Of a DNA stretch of 64,000 nt, positions 1 to 8,251 are shown in pieces; the stretch's first letter is position 1; every line of letters begins with the position of its first letter. The stretch comes from Chloroflexi bacterium bin125 (GTDB lineage: Bacteria; Chloroflexota; Dehalococcoidia; Bin125): the NCBI GenBank assembly GCA_002239025.1, contig MPNM01000002.1:124001-188000 (forward strand), in the 5' to 3' direction. Under the pieces are notes generated by a model. The model was not told where the DNA came from. It made no database searches and saw only the letters and a list, made by a program, of their open reading frames with translations. The position numbers were made by a program, and so were the translations under genes.

Positions 1-1071
1 ACAGATGTCGGCTGAAGCAGGATGACTGGCCCAGATCTCCGCGAGCGCCAGCGTGAGCGCGGTTCCCGACGCGTTGTCGTTTGCGCCGTCGACTTCCGGC
101 ACGGTGTCGTAGTGTCCTCCGACGATCACACGACAGGCTCCGTCCGGATTGCGAGCGATCACGTTCTGTGACTGGCCGGTGCTTGGCGTTGCTTCGGGGA
201 CCGTGATGCGATCGCCGACCAGCTCGTTCAGCCGATTGCCGGCTTCCAGGCTGACATGCAGTACCGGAATGTTCACAGTGAACGCGCCGAATGTCCCGCC
301 GATGGAATCGGAAGTACGGGTGTTGGCGATAATCAGCGCCACAGCACCGGCGTCTCTCGCATTGGCCGCCTTCTGACGGAACTCAATGACGCCGCGATTG
401 ACGAGGGCGATCTTGCCCTCCGATTCGACCTGGTCGAAGTCGGTCTGCTCTCCGACGCCTGGTATTCGGACGAGCGTGCCGGTCAATCCGTCGGGTGAAG
501 AGCCGGGGAATCGGAATCCGTACGTGGGGGCATCGGCGTTGATGTCGAGGCGGCTGACGCTTGGCGCTCCGGTGAACTCGAAGGTCTGTATCCGCGTGTC
601 GTACCCGAGTTGGGTGAAGGCGCCAACGAGGTAGTCGGCCGCTGCCAGTTCTTGTTCTGTGCCCGATGCTCGCGGTCCGAGTTCTCCGGCCAGGTGATTG
701 AGGTAGCGGATGGCGATCTCGAAGTCGAAGTCGGGCGCCGGCGGGCCTGTGGCCGCTGCTGGTTGTTCGGTGTCCTGGACTTGTTGGTCTTGTTGGTCTT
801 GTTGGGAGGGATCGGCGGATTCTGTGTCAGGTGAGCGCGCTGCTGTTGACCCGGTCGACTGCTCTTGCTGCCTCTGGTCGGTTTGTGTCGCCTGTTTCTG
901 AGGATCAGTCGCTTCGGATGTCGAAGTCCCCTGGGATTGCGCTTGTTCTTGCGCGGATTGCTCAGCGACCTGTGGTTGTTCACCGGATTGGCGGGGCGTG
1001 TCGTCAGTGTCGCTGCAGGCAACGAGGAACAGTGCCGCCGCGGCGACTGTCAGTAAGAGTCGGTTGGTCAC
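1..1071 (-). CDS. M28-family metallopeptidase, secreted lipoprotein (C-terminus cut by window edge)
   Basis: Zinc aminopeptidase/carboxypeptidase-like enzyme, probably outside the membrane. A GTG start at 1071 gives a lipoprotein signal peptide with lipobox LVAC (Cys about residue 18), then a Gln/Ser/Thr-rich linker of about 95 residues. The M28 region follows: an L..ELGPRASGTEQE segment, a PA-like insert, and GGHYDTVPEVDGANDNASGT near the cut end, whose His and Asp are the first zinc ligands of the family. The remaining catalytic residues lie beyond position 1. It starts 16 nt after the small membrane protein gene and seems to be the last visible gene of the hyuA-hyuB string. No SD is visible. 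Family call firm; substrate unknown. Confidence 0.85.
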   Translation of the reverse strand, partial: MTNRLLLTVAAAALFLVACSDTDDTPRQSGEQPQVAEQSAQEQAQSQGTSTSEATDPQKQATQTDQRQQEQSTGSTAARSPDTESADPSQQDQQDQQVQDTEQPAAATGPPAPDFDFEIAIRYLNHLAGELGPRASGTEQELAAADYLVGAFTQLGYDTRIQTFEFTGAPSVSRLDINADAPTYGFRFPGSSPDGLTGTLVRIPGVGEQTDFDQVESEGKIALVNRGVIEFRQKAANARDAGAVALIIANTRTSDSIGGTFGAFTVNIPVLHVSLEAGNRLNELVGDRITVPEATPSTGQSQNVIARNPDGACRVIVGGHYDTVPEVDGANDNASGTALTLALAEIWASHPASADIC

Positions 1072-1087
1072 GGGGCCGGCGTTGGGA

Positions 1088-1489
1088 TCAACGATCGCGG
1101 CGAAAAAATCGTCGTAACGGGTTCGATGGGGGCTGGTCGTAGCTGATGTAGCGATCTCGCCAGTAACCGCCCCTTGGTTGGTTCGCCTGAGGATTGCCGC
1201 CGCGCGAAGTCCAGAAGAGGCCGATTACGAAAATCACGATGCCTGCGACGGCGATCCACAGTCCTCCACCGCGAAACACCAATCCCATGATCAGCATGAG
1301 CGCACCGACGAGCAACAGGTGATTTGGCGTCAGCGACGTGGCCCGGCTGACCAATGCACCTGCGAATCGCTGCACTGCAAGTCGCAAGGGACCAGGACGC
1401 CGGGATTGCCTCTTGCGCCAGTCGAAGTCTTCGATGTTCGAGAGGACTTCTTCAACGTCGCGTTCGAGTCGGTCAGAACCGTCCGGCAT
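1088..1489 (-). CDS. small membrane protein, unknown function
   Basis: 133 residues from the ATG at 1489, which has a strong SD (GGAGGAG) 6 nt upstream. An in-frame start at 1531 is less likely because it lacks such a site. The N-terminal half is soluble and charged (Glu-rich, then an Arg-rich stretch). Two adjoining hydrophobic segments follow at about residues 58-75 and 78-95, and the tail is Arg/Gly/Tyr/Pro-rich and ends in a basic RRFFRRDR run. This resembles the small uncharacterised two-helix proteins common in Chloroflexota, but I do not recognise a named family. It lies between hyuB (44-nt gap) and the M28 peptidase (16-nt gap), so it is probably co-transcribed with them. Confidence 0.75.
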   Translation of the reverse strand: MPDGSDRLERDVEEVLSNIEDFDWRKRQSRRPGPLRLAVQRFAGALVSRATSLTPNHLLLVGALMLIMGLVFRGGGLWIAVAGIVIFVIGLFWTSRGGNPQANQPRGGYWRDRYISYDQPPSNPLRRFFRRDR

Positions 1490-1533
1490 GGTCGCTCCTC
1501 CGCTACCCGTTGCTCTCAGTTTAGCGCCCAACC

Positions 1534-3141
1534 TTAGCGAGAGGAGGGTTTACCCCATCCGCCACCGCCGGGAGATTCGACACGAATGATGTCGCCAGGT
1601 TCGACGTTGATGGTCACCTTGCCCGGTAGTCGTCGCCGCGACGGTTTACCGCTGGCAGATCTGGTCTCCAGCGTGTTTTGCCCGGTCTTTCCCGGTGTGC
1701 CTCCCTGCGAGCCCCAGGGTTGCTGGCTACGACGCTCGGTGATCAGAGTTAGCTGTGCTGATCCCAGGAATTGGGTGCGCCGAATCAACCCATGCCCGCC
1801 GCGATGCTCGCCGCGCCCGCCTGAGCGAGGCCGGATACTGTTCTCGACCACTCGCAGTGGATAGGCCAGCTCCAGAGCCTCGGCCGGCGTATTCAGTGTG
1901 TTGGTCATGTGCGAGTGCGCTGCGTCGAGACCGGGGCCTTCCGGGCCGCCGCCGAGTCCGCCGCCCGAGGTCTCGTAGTAGGCCCAGGGTTGGCCGTTTC
2001 GCGGATCAATCCCGCCGGCGGTGAGGTTGTTCATCGTTCCGGACGATGCCGCTGGCATGCGCTCGGGTAGGAGCTGATTGAACGCGCCCCAGACGGTGTC
2101 GACGATGCGCTGAGAAGTCTCGACATTGCCAGCGGCAACGGCGACGGGCGACTCTGCCGCGACAACGGTCCGTTCAGGCAACGTGAAGCTGATCGGCCGG
2201 AATAGTCCTGAGTTCATCGGCGTACCGGGCGGTAGCAGGCAGCGGATGACGTAGTAGCAAGCCGAGCGCGTCACAGGCGCGACTGCGTTGATCGATGCTG
2301 CGCGCTGAGGGGCAGAACCGGAGAAGTCGAAGTGGGCGCGATCCTGGTCCAGCGTCAGTTTCAGCTTGATCGGCACGGGATCGGGCGTGTGACCGTCGTC
2401 GTCCAGCGAGTCCTCGAATCGCCAGGTTCCGTGCGGCAAGTCTCCCAGGGCGGCTCGGGTGAGTCGCTCTCCATAGTCGAGCAGCGCCTCCGTGGTTACT
2501 CGGTAGGCGTCGTCTCCATATTCGGCGTGCAGATCGGCGATTCGTCGCTCACCGAGTCGCTGAGCAGCGATCTGAGCGTTGAAGTCACCGCGCCGCTCAT
2601 CCGGCGTGCGGACGTTGCGCAGGATCAGGTCCATCGCTTCTTCGACCAACTCACCCGCCCGATACAGACGGATCGGCGGAATGATCAATCCCTCCTGGAT
2701 CAACTCTCGTGCGACCGGCATCGAGCCAGGGGCCATGCCGCCGATATCAGCCTGGTGCGCACGGCTGGCAACGTAGCCGATTGGAAGGTCGCCATCGGTT
2801 GCGCCGTGGGCGAAGATCGGCGAGACCATGGTGACATCGGGCAGATGGGTGCCGCCGAGGAACGGATCGTTGAGGATTGCGAGATCGCCTGGCTGTAGCG
2901 GGGCAAGGCGCTCGACCGCACGCACCGACTCAGGCATCGCTCCCAGGTGAACCGGAATGTGCGCAGCCTGGGCCAGGAGTTGTCCGTCATGGTCGAAGAC
3001 GGCGCAGGAGAAATCGGCCCGCTCCTTGATGTTCGGAGAAAGGGACGTGTGCCGCAGGGTGGCGCCCATCTCCTCTGCGATGGAACTGACCAGGGAGTCG
3101 AAGATGGCAAGTCGTGCGGGGTCGATGTTAACAGTTGACAT
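1534..3141 (-). CDS. hyuB: hydantoinase B / 5-oxoprolinase beta-type subunit
   Basis: 535 residues, the usual length for HyuB (500-600). The protein pairs with HyuA in ATP-dependent opening of hydantoin, 5-oxoproline or related rings, or in acetone-carboxylase-like reactions. Family features include the N-terminal SIAEEMGATL region, ERADFSCAVFD, the NDPFLGGTHLPDV segment, an ETSGGGLGG stretch, and the Gly-rich C-terminal end GGGGWG. It starts 11 nt after hyuA stops, so the two are one transcription unit and probably one heteromer. The exact substrate cannot be read from sequence. Confidence 0.92.
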   Translation of the reverse strand: MSTVNIDPARLAIFDSLVSSIAEEMGATLRHTSLSPNIKERADFSCAVFDHDGQLLAQAAHIPVHLGAMPESVRAVERLAPLQPGDLAILNDPFLGGTHLPDVTMVSPIFAHGATDGDLPIGYVASRAHQADIGGMAPGSMPVARELIQEGLIIPPIRLYRAGELVEEAMDLILRNVRTPDERRGDFNAQIAAQRLGERRIADLHAEYGDDAYRVTTEALLDYGERLTRAALGDLPHGTWRFEDSLDDDGHTPDPVPIKLKLTLDQDRAHFDFSGSAPQRAASINAVAPVTRSACYYVIRCLLPPGTPMNSGLFRPISFTLPERTVVAAESPVAVAAGNVETSQRIVDTVWGAFNQLLPERMPAASSGTMNNLTAGGIDPRNGQPWAYYETSGGGLGGGPEGPGLDAAHSHMTNTLNTPAEALELAYPLRVVENSIRPRSGGRGEHRGGHGLIRRTQFLGSAQLTLITERRSQQPWGSQGGTPGKTGQNTLETRSASGKPSRRRLPGKVTINVEPGDIIRVESPGGGGWGKPSSR

Positions 3142-3152
3142 AATGTTTCAGA

Positions 3153-5171
3153 TCACGACTCGCGGCTCAGGAGGAAGCTGCCGGAGGAGAGTGGTGCGGC
3201 CGACCAACCAGGCGGGACTGTCACGGTGGTGTCGATCTGTGTGATGATTGCCGGCCCTGAGACGGAGCCAGTGATACCCCCTCTAGACAGGATTTGCGTA
3301 TCTCTGGCGTGGTCCCAGGTCACGACTGCGGTGTGTGTGGCTCTGTTGGCAGACGCCTGCGAGCCGCCGACTTCGCCGCGATATCCGCTGTGTCGAGCCT
3401 TGGCTCTTGCGGTGACGACTTCGACCGGTGTGTCTTCCGAGGAGAAGCCGAAGCGTTCCTGGTGAGCCTCGTGGAAGGCCTCCCTGACTGCCTTGGCATG
3501 TTGGGCCTCGTTCAGTGACACGGTCAGTTCGTGGGACTGGCCTCGATAGCGTAAGTCTGCCGCGTGCTCGACGCCGACACCGTCTGTGTAGCCGTCCTCG
3601 GCAATTGCAGAGCGCGCCAAAGCAGCGATGTCAGCGAACGCTGCCTCCAAAGACTCGACGGCTCCGGCGTCCTCAGGATTGATCGTGAGGTGGAGCCCTT
3701 GTTCGGCGTCGCGGGTGATGTCTGCGATCATCATGCCAGCGGCAGAGAGGACTCCGGGTGACGGTGGAATGAGCACCTGCGGAATGCCGACGGCGTTGGC
3801 CAAATCGCACGCGTGGAGCGGACCAGCGCCGCCGAATGCGACGAGGCTGAATCGGGCTGGGTCGTATCCGCGTTCGACGGAGATGACACGAAGCGCTCGG
3901 GCCATGTTTGCGTTGACGACGTCGATGACGGCCTGGGCTGCGATCTCGACTGAGCCAAACGGCTCTGCGATCGTGGAGATTGCGTCGCGAGCCCGCTCGA
4001 CATCCAGCGCGACGGTGCCGCCGAGCTGTTGCTCAGGACGGAGACGCCCGAGAACGGTGTGTGCGTCGGTGACTGTCGGTACGGTTCCGCGTCCATACGC
4101 TGCCGGACCCGGATCTGCACCTGCCGATTGCGGTCCGACTCGGAGTGCTCCGCCGGGATCGAACCAGGCAATCGAGCCACCGCCAGCTCCGACGGTGTGC
4201 AGGTCGACCGCCGGTGTGCGGATCGGCATGTCGTCGACGACGAGATCGGTTCGCTCGAGCAATCGTCCGGGGCAGAGTGCGACATCGGCGGATGTGCCGC
4301 CCATGTCGAAGGTGATGGCGTAGGGATAGCCGTCGGTCGCGGCGGCTGCGAACGCTCCCGCGACGCCACCCGCCGGGCCCGACAGTACGGTGCGGACGGC
4401 GTTGCGGCCGGCGGAATCGCCGGAGAGTGAGCCGCCGTTGGACTGCATGATTCGCAGACGCACTTTCCCATCGGCCTGTTCCTTGAGCCTGGATTCGAGC
4501 GTGTCCAGGTATTGCGACATCACCGGCGAGAGATAGGCGTTCGCCGTGGTCGTGCTCATCCGCTCGAATTCGCGATGTTGTGGGAGGATTTCGTACGAAG
4601 CGGAGACGTTGAATCCGCGCTGACGTGCTCGATTCGCGGCCAGCTCCTCGTGCTCGGCGTTGATGAAGCTGAAGAGGAAGCAGATTGCGACGGTTCGCAC
4701 TCTGGTCCGTTCGATGCGTTCAAGCACGCGGTCGAGTTCAGCGAGATCGAGCGGTGTGACGACCTCGCCGTCGAACGCGATTCGCTCATCGACCTCGTAG
4801 CGAAGTCTTTGTGGGACGAGCGGTTCGTGGCGCTGCGGATGCAAGGCGTACAGGTCGGGACGCGCCTGGCGGCCGATGACCAGGGTGTCGCGGAACCCCT
4901 TGGTCGTGATCAGCGCCGTCGGCGCGCCGGTGCGAGTCAGGAGCGTGTTCGTGGCCACCGTGGAGCCGTGAACGACCTCCTCCGGAGACCAGCCGAATTC
5001 AGCGAGTCCGTCGATGATCGCTCGGCCGGGATCGTCGGGAGTTGACGGCCGTTTGGCGATGTTGATCTCACCGTCACGCAGAAAGACGAAGTCGGTAAAG
5101 GTTCCGCCGACATCAACACCGAGCAACCGGTCATGATCAGTTGCGGCTGGAATTGGTTCTGATTGCGCCAT
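3153..5171 (-). CDS. hyuA: hydantoinase A / 5-oxoprolinase alpha-type subunit
   Basis: 672 residues, normal for HyuA. It opens with the acetate-kinase/actin-like ATP-binding motif GVDVGGTFTDF (residues 18-28), contains DMGGTSADV near residue 290 and a VGAGGGSIAW segment, and ends in the C-terminal hydantoinase/oxoprolinase domain. It would supply the ATPase part of the HyuAB ring-opening enzyme. It is first of a minus-strand string (hyuA, hyuB, membrane protein, M28 peptidase). No SD precedes the ATG. The 129-bp gap to the divergent rplY gene contains an inverted repeat (5247-5264) that might be a shared operator. Alternative: the alpha subunit of an acetone/acetophenone carboxylase relative. 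Confidence 0.92.
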   Translation of the reverse strand: MAQSEPIPAATDHDRLLGVDVGGTFTDFVFLRDGEINIAKRPSTPDDPGRAIIDGLAEFGWSPEEVVHGSTVATNTLLTRTGAPTALITTKGFRDTLVIGRQARPDLYALHPQRHEPLVPQRLRYEVDERIAFDGEVVTPLDLAELDRVLERIERTRVRTVAICFLFSFINAEHEELAANRARQRGFNVSASYEILPQHREFERMSTTTANAYLSPVMSQYLDTLESRLKEQADGKVRLRIMQSNGGSLSGDSAGRNAVRTVLSGPAGGVAGAFAAAATDGYPYAITFDMGGTSADVALCPGRLLERTDLVVDDMPIRTPAVDLHTVGAGGGSIAWFDPGGALRVGPQSAGADPGPAAYGRGTVPTVTDAHTVLGRLRPEQQLGGTVALDVERARDAISTIAEPFGSVEIAAQAVIDVVNANMARALRVISVERGYDPARFSLVAFGGAGPLHACDLANAVGIPQVLIPPSPGVLSAAGMMIADITRDAEQGLHLTINPEDAGAVESLEAAFADIAALARSAIAEDGYTDGVGVEHAADLRYRGQSHELTVSLNEAQHAKAVREAFHEAHQERFGFSSEDTPVEVVTARAKARHSGYRGEVGGSQASANRATHTAVVTWDHARDTQILSRGGITGSVSGPAIITQIDTTVTVPPGWSAAPLSSGSFLLSRES

Positions 5172-5205
5172 TGTCGTGCCAGTCTACGTCGAGTAGTTGG
5201 ATTGC

Positions 5206-5234
5206 TTGACTGCCCTGAGATGCGCTCATAGCGT
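5206..5234 (+). promoter_or_regulatory. candidate sigma-70 promoter for rplY
   Basis: TTGACT (5206-5211), 17-nt spacer, TAGCGT (5229-5234). The -35 matches consensus at 5 of 6 and the spacing is ideal; the -10 is weak (3 of 6). The start site would fall near 5241, leaving a leader of about 60 nt that contains the inverted repeat at 5247-5264. The same TAGCGT hexamer serves as the proposed -10 for glmU. Confidence 0.4.
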
Positions 5235-5246
5235 CAGTTGGTAAGC

Positions 5247-5264
5247 TCTGTCGATACCGACAGA
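5247..5264. promoter_or_regulatory. perfect 7-bp inverted repeat between hyuA and rplY
   Basis: Arms TCTGTCG and CGACAGA are separated by ATAC. The repeat lies in the divergent hyuA/rplY intergenic region, just downstream of the proposed rplY start site. It could be an operator for either gene or a hairpin in the rplY leader. No T-run follows, so it is not an intrinsic terminator. Confidence 0.4.
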
Positions 5265-5300
5265 TCACCCCTGAGTATTGCCTGAGATGGATGGAAACCG

Positions 5301-5960
5301 ATGTCTGACGCTGCTGAACTAGTCCTACAAGCGGAGACTCGGACGGTCCTGGGCAAGAAGGTCAAACGTCTGCGTCGCGACGGCGTAGTGCCCGGCAATC
5401 TCTACGCGCGGGGCGAGGAATCGCGTGCGATCCAGTCTCCGCTGACGGAGATTCGGCGGGTATTCAGCGCCGTCGACAGGAACTCGGTGGTGACGATGTC
5501 GATTGATGGTTCCGAAGACCCGATTCCGGTTGTGTTGCGTGAGATTCAACGACATCCGGTCACACGCCAGTTGATTCACCTGGACTTCTACCAGGTTGAC
5601 CTGACGCGGGCGATCCACTCCGAGGCGCGACTGGTGTTGATTGGCGACTCGGAGGCGGAGACCAAGGGTGGCACCGTCGTGCAATCGCTTGAGCTGCTGA
5701 TGCTCGAAGCCTTGCCCGAGGCGATGCCTTCAGTGTTGGAGATTGACATCTCGGTGCTGGAGGACTTTGGACATTCTGTGTTGGTTCGCGACCTGGAGCT
5801 GCCGGAGGGCGTTGTTGCCCTGACGGACGGCGCAGTTGCGGTCGCGACCGCCTTGGCGCCGCGCGTCGCTGAAGAGGACGAGGAAGAGGTCGAGGAAGTA
5901 CTTCTCGGCGAGGATGGCGAACCACTGGAGGTCGAGGCAGAGGAAGAAGCCGAAGAGTAA
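5301..5960 (+). CDS. rplY: 50S ribosomal protein bL25, Ctc/TL5 long form
   Basis: 219 residues: an N-terminal 5S-rRNA-binding L25 domain (about 1-95), a TL5/Ctc C-terminal beta domain (about 95-190) and a very acidic Glu-rich tail (about 190-219). It binds 5S rRNA in the large subunit. The motif for the RNA-binding part is seen in VLGKKVKRLRRDGVVPGNLY. The gene stands alone on the plus strand, divergent from hyuA, and meets rlmN tail to tail with only 4 bp between the stops, so there is no room for a conventional terminator. Start: ATG at 5301. Confidence 0.96.
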   Translation: MSDAAELVLQAETRTVLGKKVKRLRRDGVVPGNLYARGEESRAIQSPLTEIRRVFSAVDRNSVVTMSIDGSEDPIPVVLREIQRHPVTRQLIHLDFYQVDLTRAIHSEARLVLIGDSEAETKGGTVVQSLELLMLEALPEAMPSVLEIDISVLEDFGHSVLVRDLELPEGVVALTDGAVAVATALAPRVAEEDEEEVEEVLLGEDGEPLEVEAEEEAEE

Positions 5961-5964
5961 TCAG

Positions 5965-7014
5965 CTACTTCCGATCGCGAACTCGGTCGCCGCGGAGTTG
6001 TCCGCAGGCCGCTGCGATGTCTCGTCCCTGTTCTACCCGCACGGTCGCGGGTACGCCGCGTTCCTGGAGCGCCTGCTGAAAACCGAGCGTCGCCCGACGA
6101 GTTGGTCGCTCGCCGACTACGCCGGGTGACGGATTCAACGGAATCAGGTTGACATGTGCGCGTAGACCGCGAATGCGGTCGGCGAGTCGTCGGGCGTGAC
6201 CACGACTGTCGTTTACGTCGCGTAGCAAGACGTACTCAAACGTGACACGTCCGCCGGTACTGCGGTTGTGCTCCCTGACGGCATCAAGGATGTCGTCGAT
6301 TGATGCGCCCGGCACCGGCACGAGTTCACTGCGTAGTTTCGGGTCGGGTGCATGTAGTGACACAGCGAGATTGACATTGGGATGGTCGCTGGCGAGTCGG
6401 CGGATGTTCTGCGGTATGCCGACCGTGGAAACGGTGATACGGCGCGGGGAGAGGGCGAAGCCCTCGGGATCGGTGAGACGCTGGATCGACTCGCTGACAT
6501 TCGTGTAGTTGGCCAGCGGCTCGCCCATGCCCATGAACACGACGTGTGTAAGCTCGCGGCCTTCGTCGCGCGACCATGAGCGGGCCAGGATGGCCTGTCG
6601 CATGATCTCGCCGGTCGTGAGTTGGCGCCGCAACCCTTGTAGTCCTGTAGCGCAGAAGACGCAGCCCATGGCGCAGCCGCCCTGTGACGATAGGCAGACG
6701 GTGTCGCGCGGTCGGGAACGGATCAGGACCGTCTCGATCAACTCGCCGTCCTGGAGCTCGAGCAGCGCCTTGCTGGTTGAGCCATCGGCAGACGTCTGGA
6801 ACTCGACGGGTTCGGTCAGCGCGGATTCCCTCTCAGTCAGGGCACGTCGCAGGTCGACGGGCAGGTCTGACATGGCAGACGGATCAGTCACGCCACGCTG
6901 ATAGACCTGCCGCCAGATCTGCTTGGCTCGATATGCCGGTTGGCCCAGCGATACGACAAGTTCACTGAGGCCAGATTGGTCAAGATCGAGCAGTTGTGGC
7001 GATGAATCAGTCAT
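5965..7014 (-). CDS. rlmN: 23S rRNA (A2503-C2) methyltransferase / tRNA (A37-C2) methyltransferase
   Basis: Radical-SAM enzyme that methylates C2 of A2503 in 23S rRNA and usually A37 of some tRNAs. From the ATG at 7014 it has 349 residues, with the 4Fe-4S motif CxxxCxxC at C114, C118 and C121 (GCAMGCVFC) and a late cysteine in AAACGQ that fits the methyl-accepting Cys of the family. I chose 7014 rather than the upstream ATG at 7062 because it overlaps the fmt stop by 8 nt, the usual arrangement, and removes an N-terminal stretch that is really fmt coding sequence. Operon yvcK-secG-fmt-rlmN. Confidence 0.96.
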   Translation of the reverse strand: MTDSSPQLLDLDQSGLSELVVSLGQPAYRAKQIWRQVYQRGVTDPSAMSDLPVDLRRALTERESALTEPVEFQTSADGSTSKALLELQDGELIETVLIRSRPRDTVCLSSQGGCAMGCVFCATGLQGLRRQLTTGEIMRQAILARSWSRDEGRELTHVVFMGMGEPLANYTNVSESIQRLTDPEGFALSPRRITVSTVGIPQNIRRLASDHPNVNLAVSLHAPDPKLRSELVPVPGASIDDILDAVREHNRSTGGRVTFEYVLLRDVNDSRGHARRLADRIRGLRAHVNLIPLNPSPGVVGERPTRRATLGFQQALQERGVPATVRVEQGRDIAAACGQLRGDRVRDRK

Positions 7015-7957
7015 CGGCCGTGCCGAATCGGCGACCGACCAGGTCGCGTGTACCCCGTGCAAACTCCTCCGCGCTCAGCTCGCGTTTGCCCGCTCGTTGC
7101 AGACGAAGGATTTGCAGGACTCCGTTGGCTGTCGCAACGTCGATCGTTGTTCCTGCCTGCAAGATGGTTCCCGGAAGACTCTGAACGGCGGAGTTGGAAT
7201 ACGTCGCAAGGGTGACTCGGATTGGTGTCTGATCGAGAGTCGTTGCGGCGGCAGGCCACGGCGTGTAGGCGCGAATGTGTCGGGCGATCTGGTCCGCGGG
7301 CTGTTGCCAGTCGATCCGGCCCTGTGACTTCTTGACCCGACGTGCTCGCGTGGCGCGATCGGAGTCCTGTGGGATCGGTGTGATCGCTCCGTTGAGCCAA
7401 TCCGGGATCGTTTCCAATAGCAGTCGCGCGCCTATCTGGGCCAGCCGATCACTGAGCTCTCCCGCGTTCTCGGTTGGGCTAACCGGCGTCGACTGTTGGC
7501 GCAGGATGTCTCCGGTGTCTTCGCTCTCATCGACGAGCATGATGCTGACGCCGGTCTCGCTGTCTCCCTGGAGGATGGCTTCGGAGATCGGCGATGCTCC
7601 GCGCCAACGCGGCAGCAGCGAGGCGTGGACGTTAAGACTTCCGTGTGACGGCAGGTCGAGGATTTCGGTTGGGATGAGTTGCCCGTAGGCCGCAACGATC
7701 TGCAGGTCAGGCCGCAAGCTGGCGATTTGAGCAATTGCGGCGCGGTCGCGAAGCTTCGCGGGTTGAAGAGCCGGAATGTCGTGATCTGCGGCGAGTTGCT
7801 TGATTGGAGGCGGACGCAGGGACCGGCCGCGTCCGGCGCGTGCGTCGGGCTGAGTGACGACGGCGATTGGGCGGAATGGACTGTCGATCAGCGCTTGCAA
7901 CGTCGGAATCGCGAAGTCTGGCGATCCGTAGAAGAGGACTCTCGGCGGGTCGGACAT
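7007..7957 (-). CDS. fmt: methionyl-tRNA formyltransferase
   Basis: Transfers a formyl group from 10-formyl-THF to initiator Met-tRNA. 316 residues, normal length. It starts with the formyltransferase fold (LFYGSPDFAIPTLQAL). The catalytic segment NVHASLLPRWRGASPI supplies Asn and His, and the catalytic Asp lies in EDTGDIL. A C-terminal OB-like tRNA-binding domain covers about residues 205-316. It sits 28 nt after secG and overlaps rlmN. A second, divergent formyltransferase-fold gene occurs at 36380-37177. Confidence 0.97.
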   Translation of the reverse strand: MSDPPRVLFYGSPDFAIPTLQALIDSPFRPIAVVTQPDARAGRGRSLRPPPIKQLAADHDIPALQPAKLRDRAAIAQIASLRPDLQIVAAYGQLIPTEILDLPSHGSLNVHASLLPRWRGASPISEAILQGDSETGVSIMLVDESEDTGDILRQQSTPVSPTENAGELSDRLAQIGARLLLETIPDWLNGAITPIPQDSDRATRARRVKKSQGRIDWQQPADQIARHIRAYTPWPAAATTLDQTPIRVTLATYSNSAVQSLPGTILQAGTTIDVATANGVLQILRLQRAGKRELSAEEFARGTRDLVGRRFGTADD

Positions 7958-7985
7958 GGTCAGGCCGAAGTGTTGGAGGGCGACT

Positions 7986-8210
7986 TCAGACTTGAGTCGC
8001 GGCGATGCTCAGGCCGACGAAGACGAGCATGAGGACGATGGTTCCTCGAAAGAGCGAGCGTTCGATCCCGCGTCGCGTGCGATACGAGTCGCCGCCGGCT
8101 CCGCCGAAGATATTGCCCAGTCCGGCGCCCTTGGCTTGCAGGATGACCGCGCCGATCACCGTGAGCGAGATCAGAATCTGGAAGATGTTGAGGATGTCGG
8201 AAGTGCTCAC
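7986..8210 (-). CDS. secG: protein translocase subunit SecG
   Basis: 74 residues with two hydrophobic helices (about 8-26 and 53-72) joined by a Gly-rich cytoplasmic loop (AGLGNIFGGAGGDSY followed by RTRRG), the standard SecG layout. It assists SecYEG protein export in the membrane. The pattern QILISLTVIGAVILQ plus the G-rich loop is diagnostic despite the small size. It lies between yvcK (41-nt gap) and fmt (28-nt gap). Confidence 0.93.
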   Translation of the reverse strand: MSTSDILNIFQILISLTVIGAVILQAKGAGLGNIFGGAGGDSYRTRRGIERSLFRGTIVLMLVFVGLSIAATQV

Positions 8211-8251
8211 GTTGGCTGGGAACCTGGCTTCGCTTGTTGTTCGTTTGCTGA

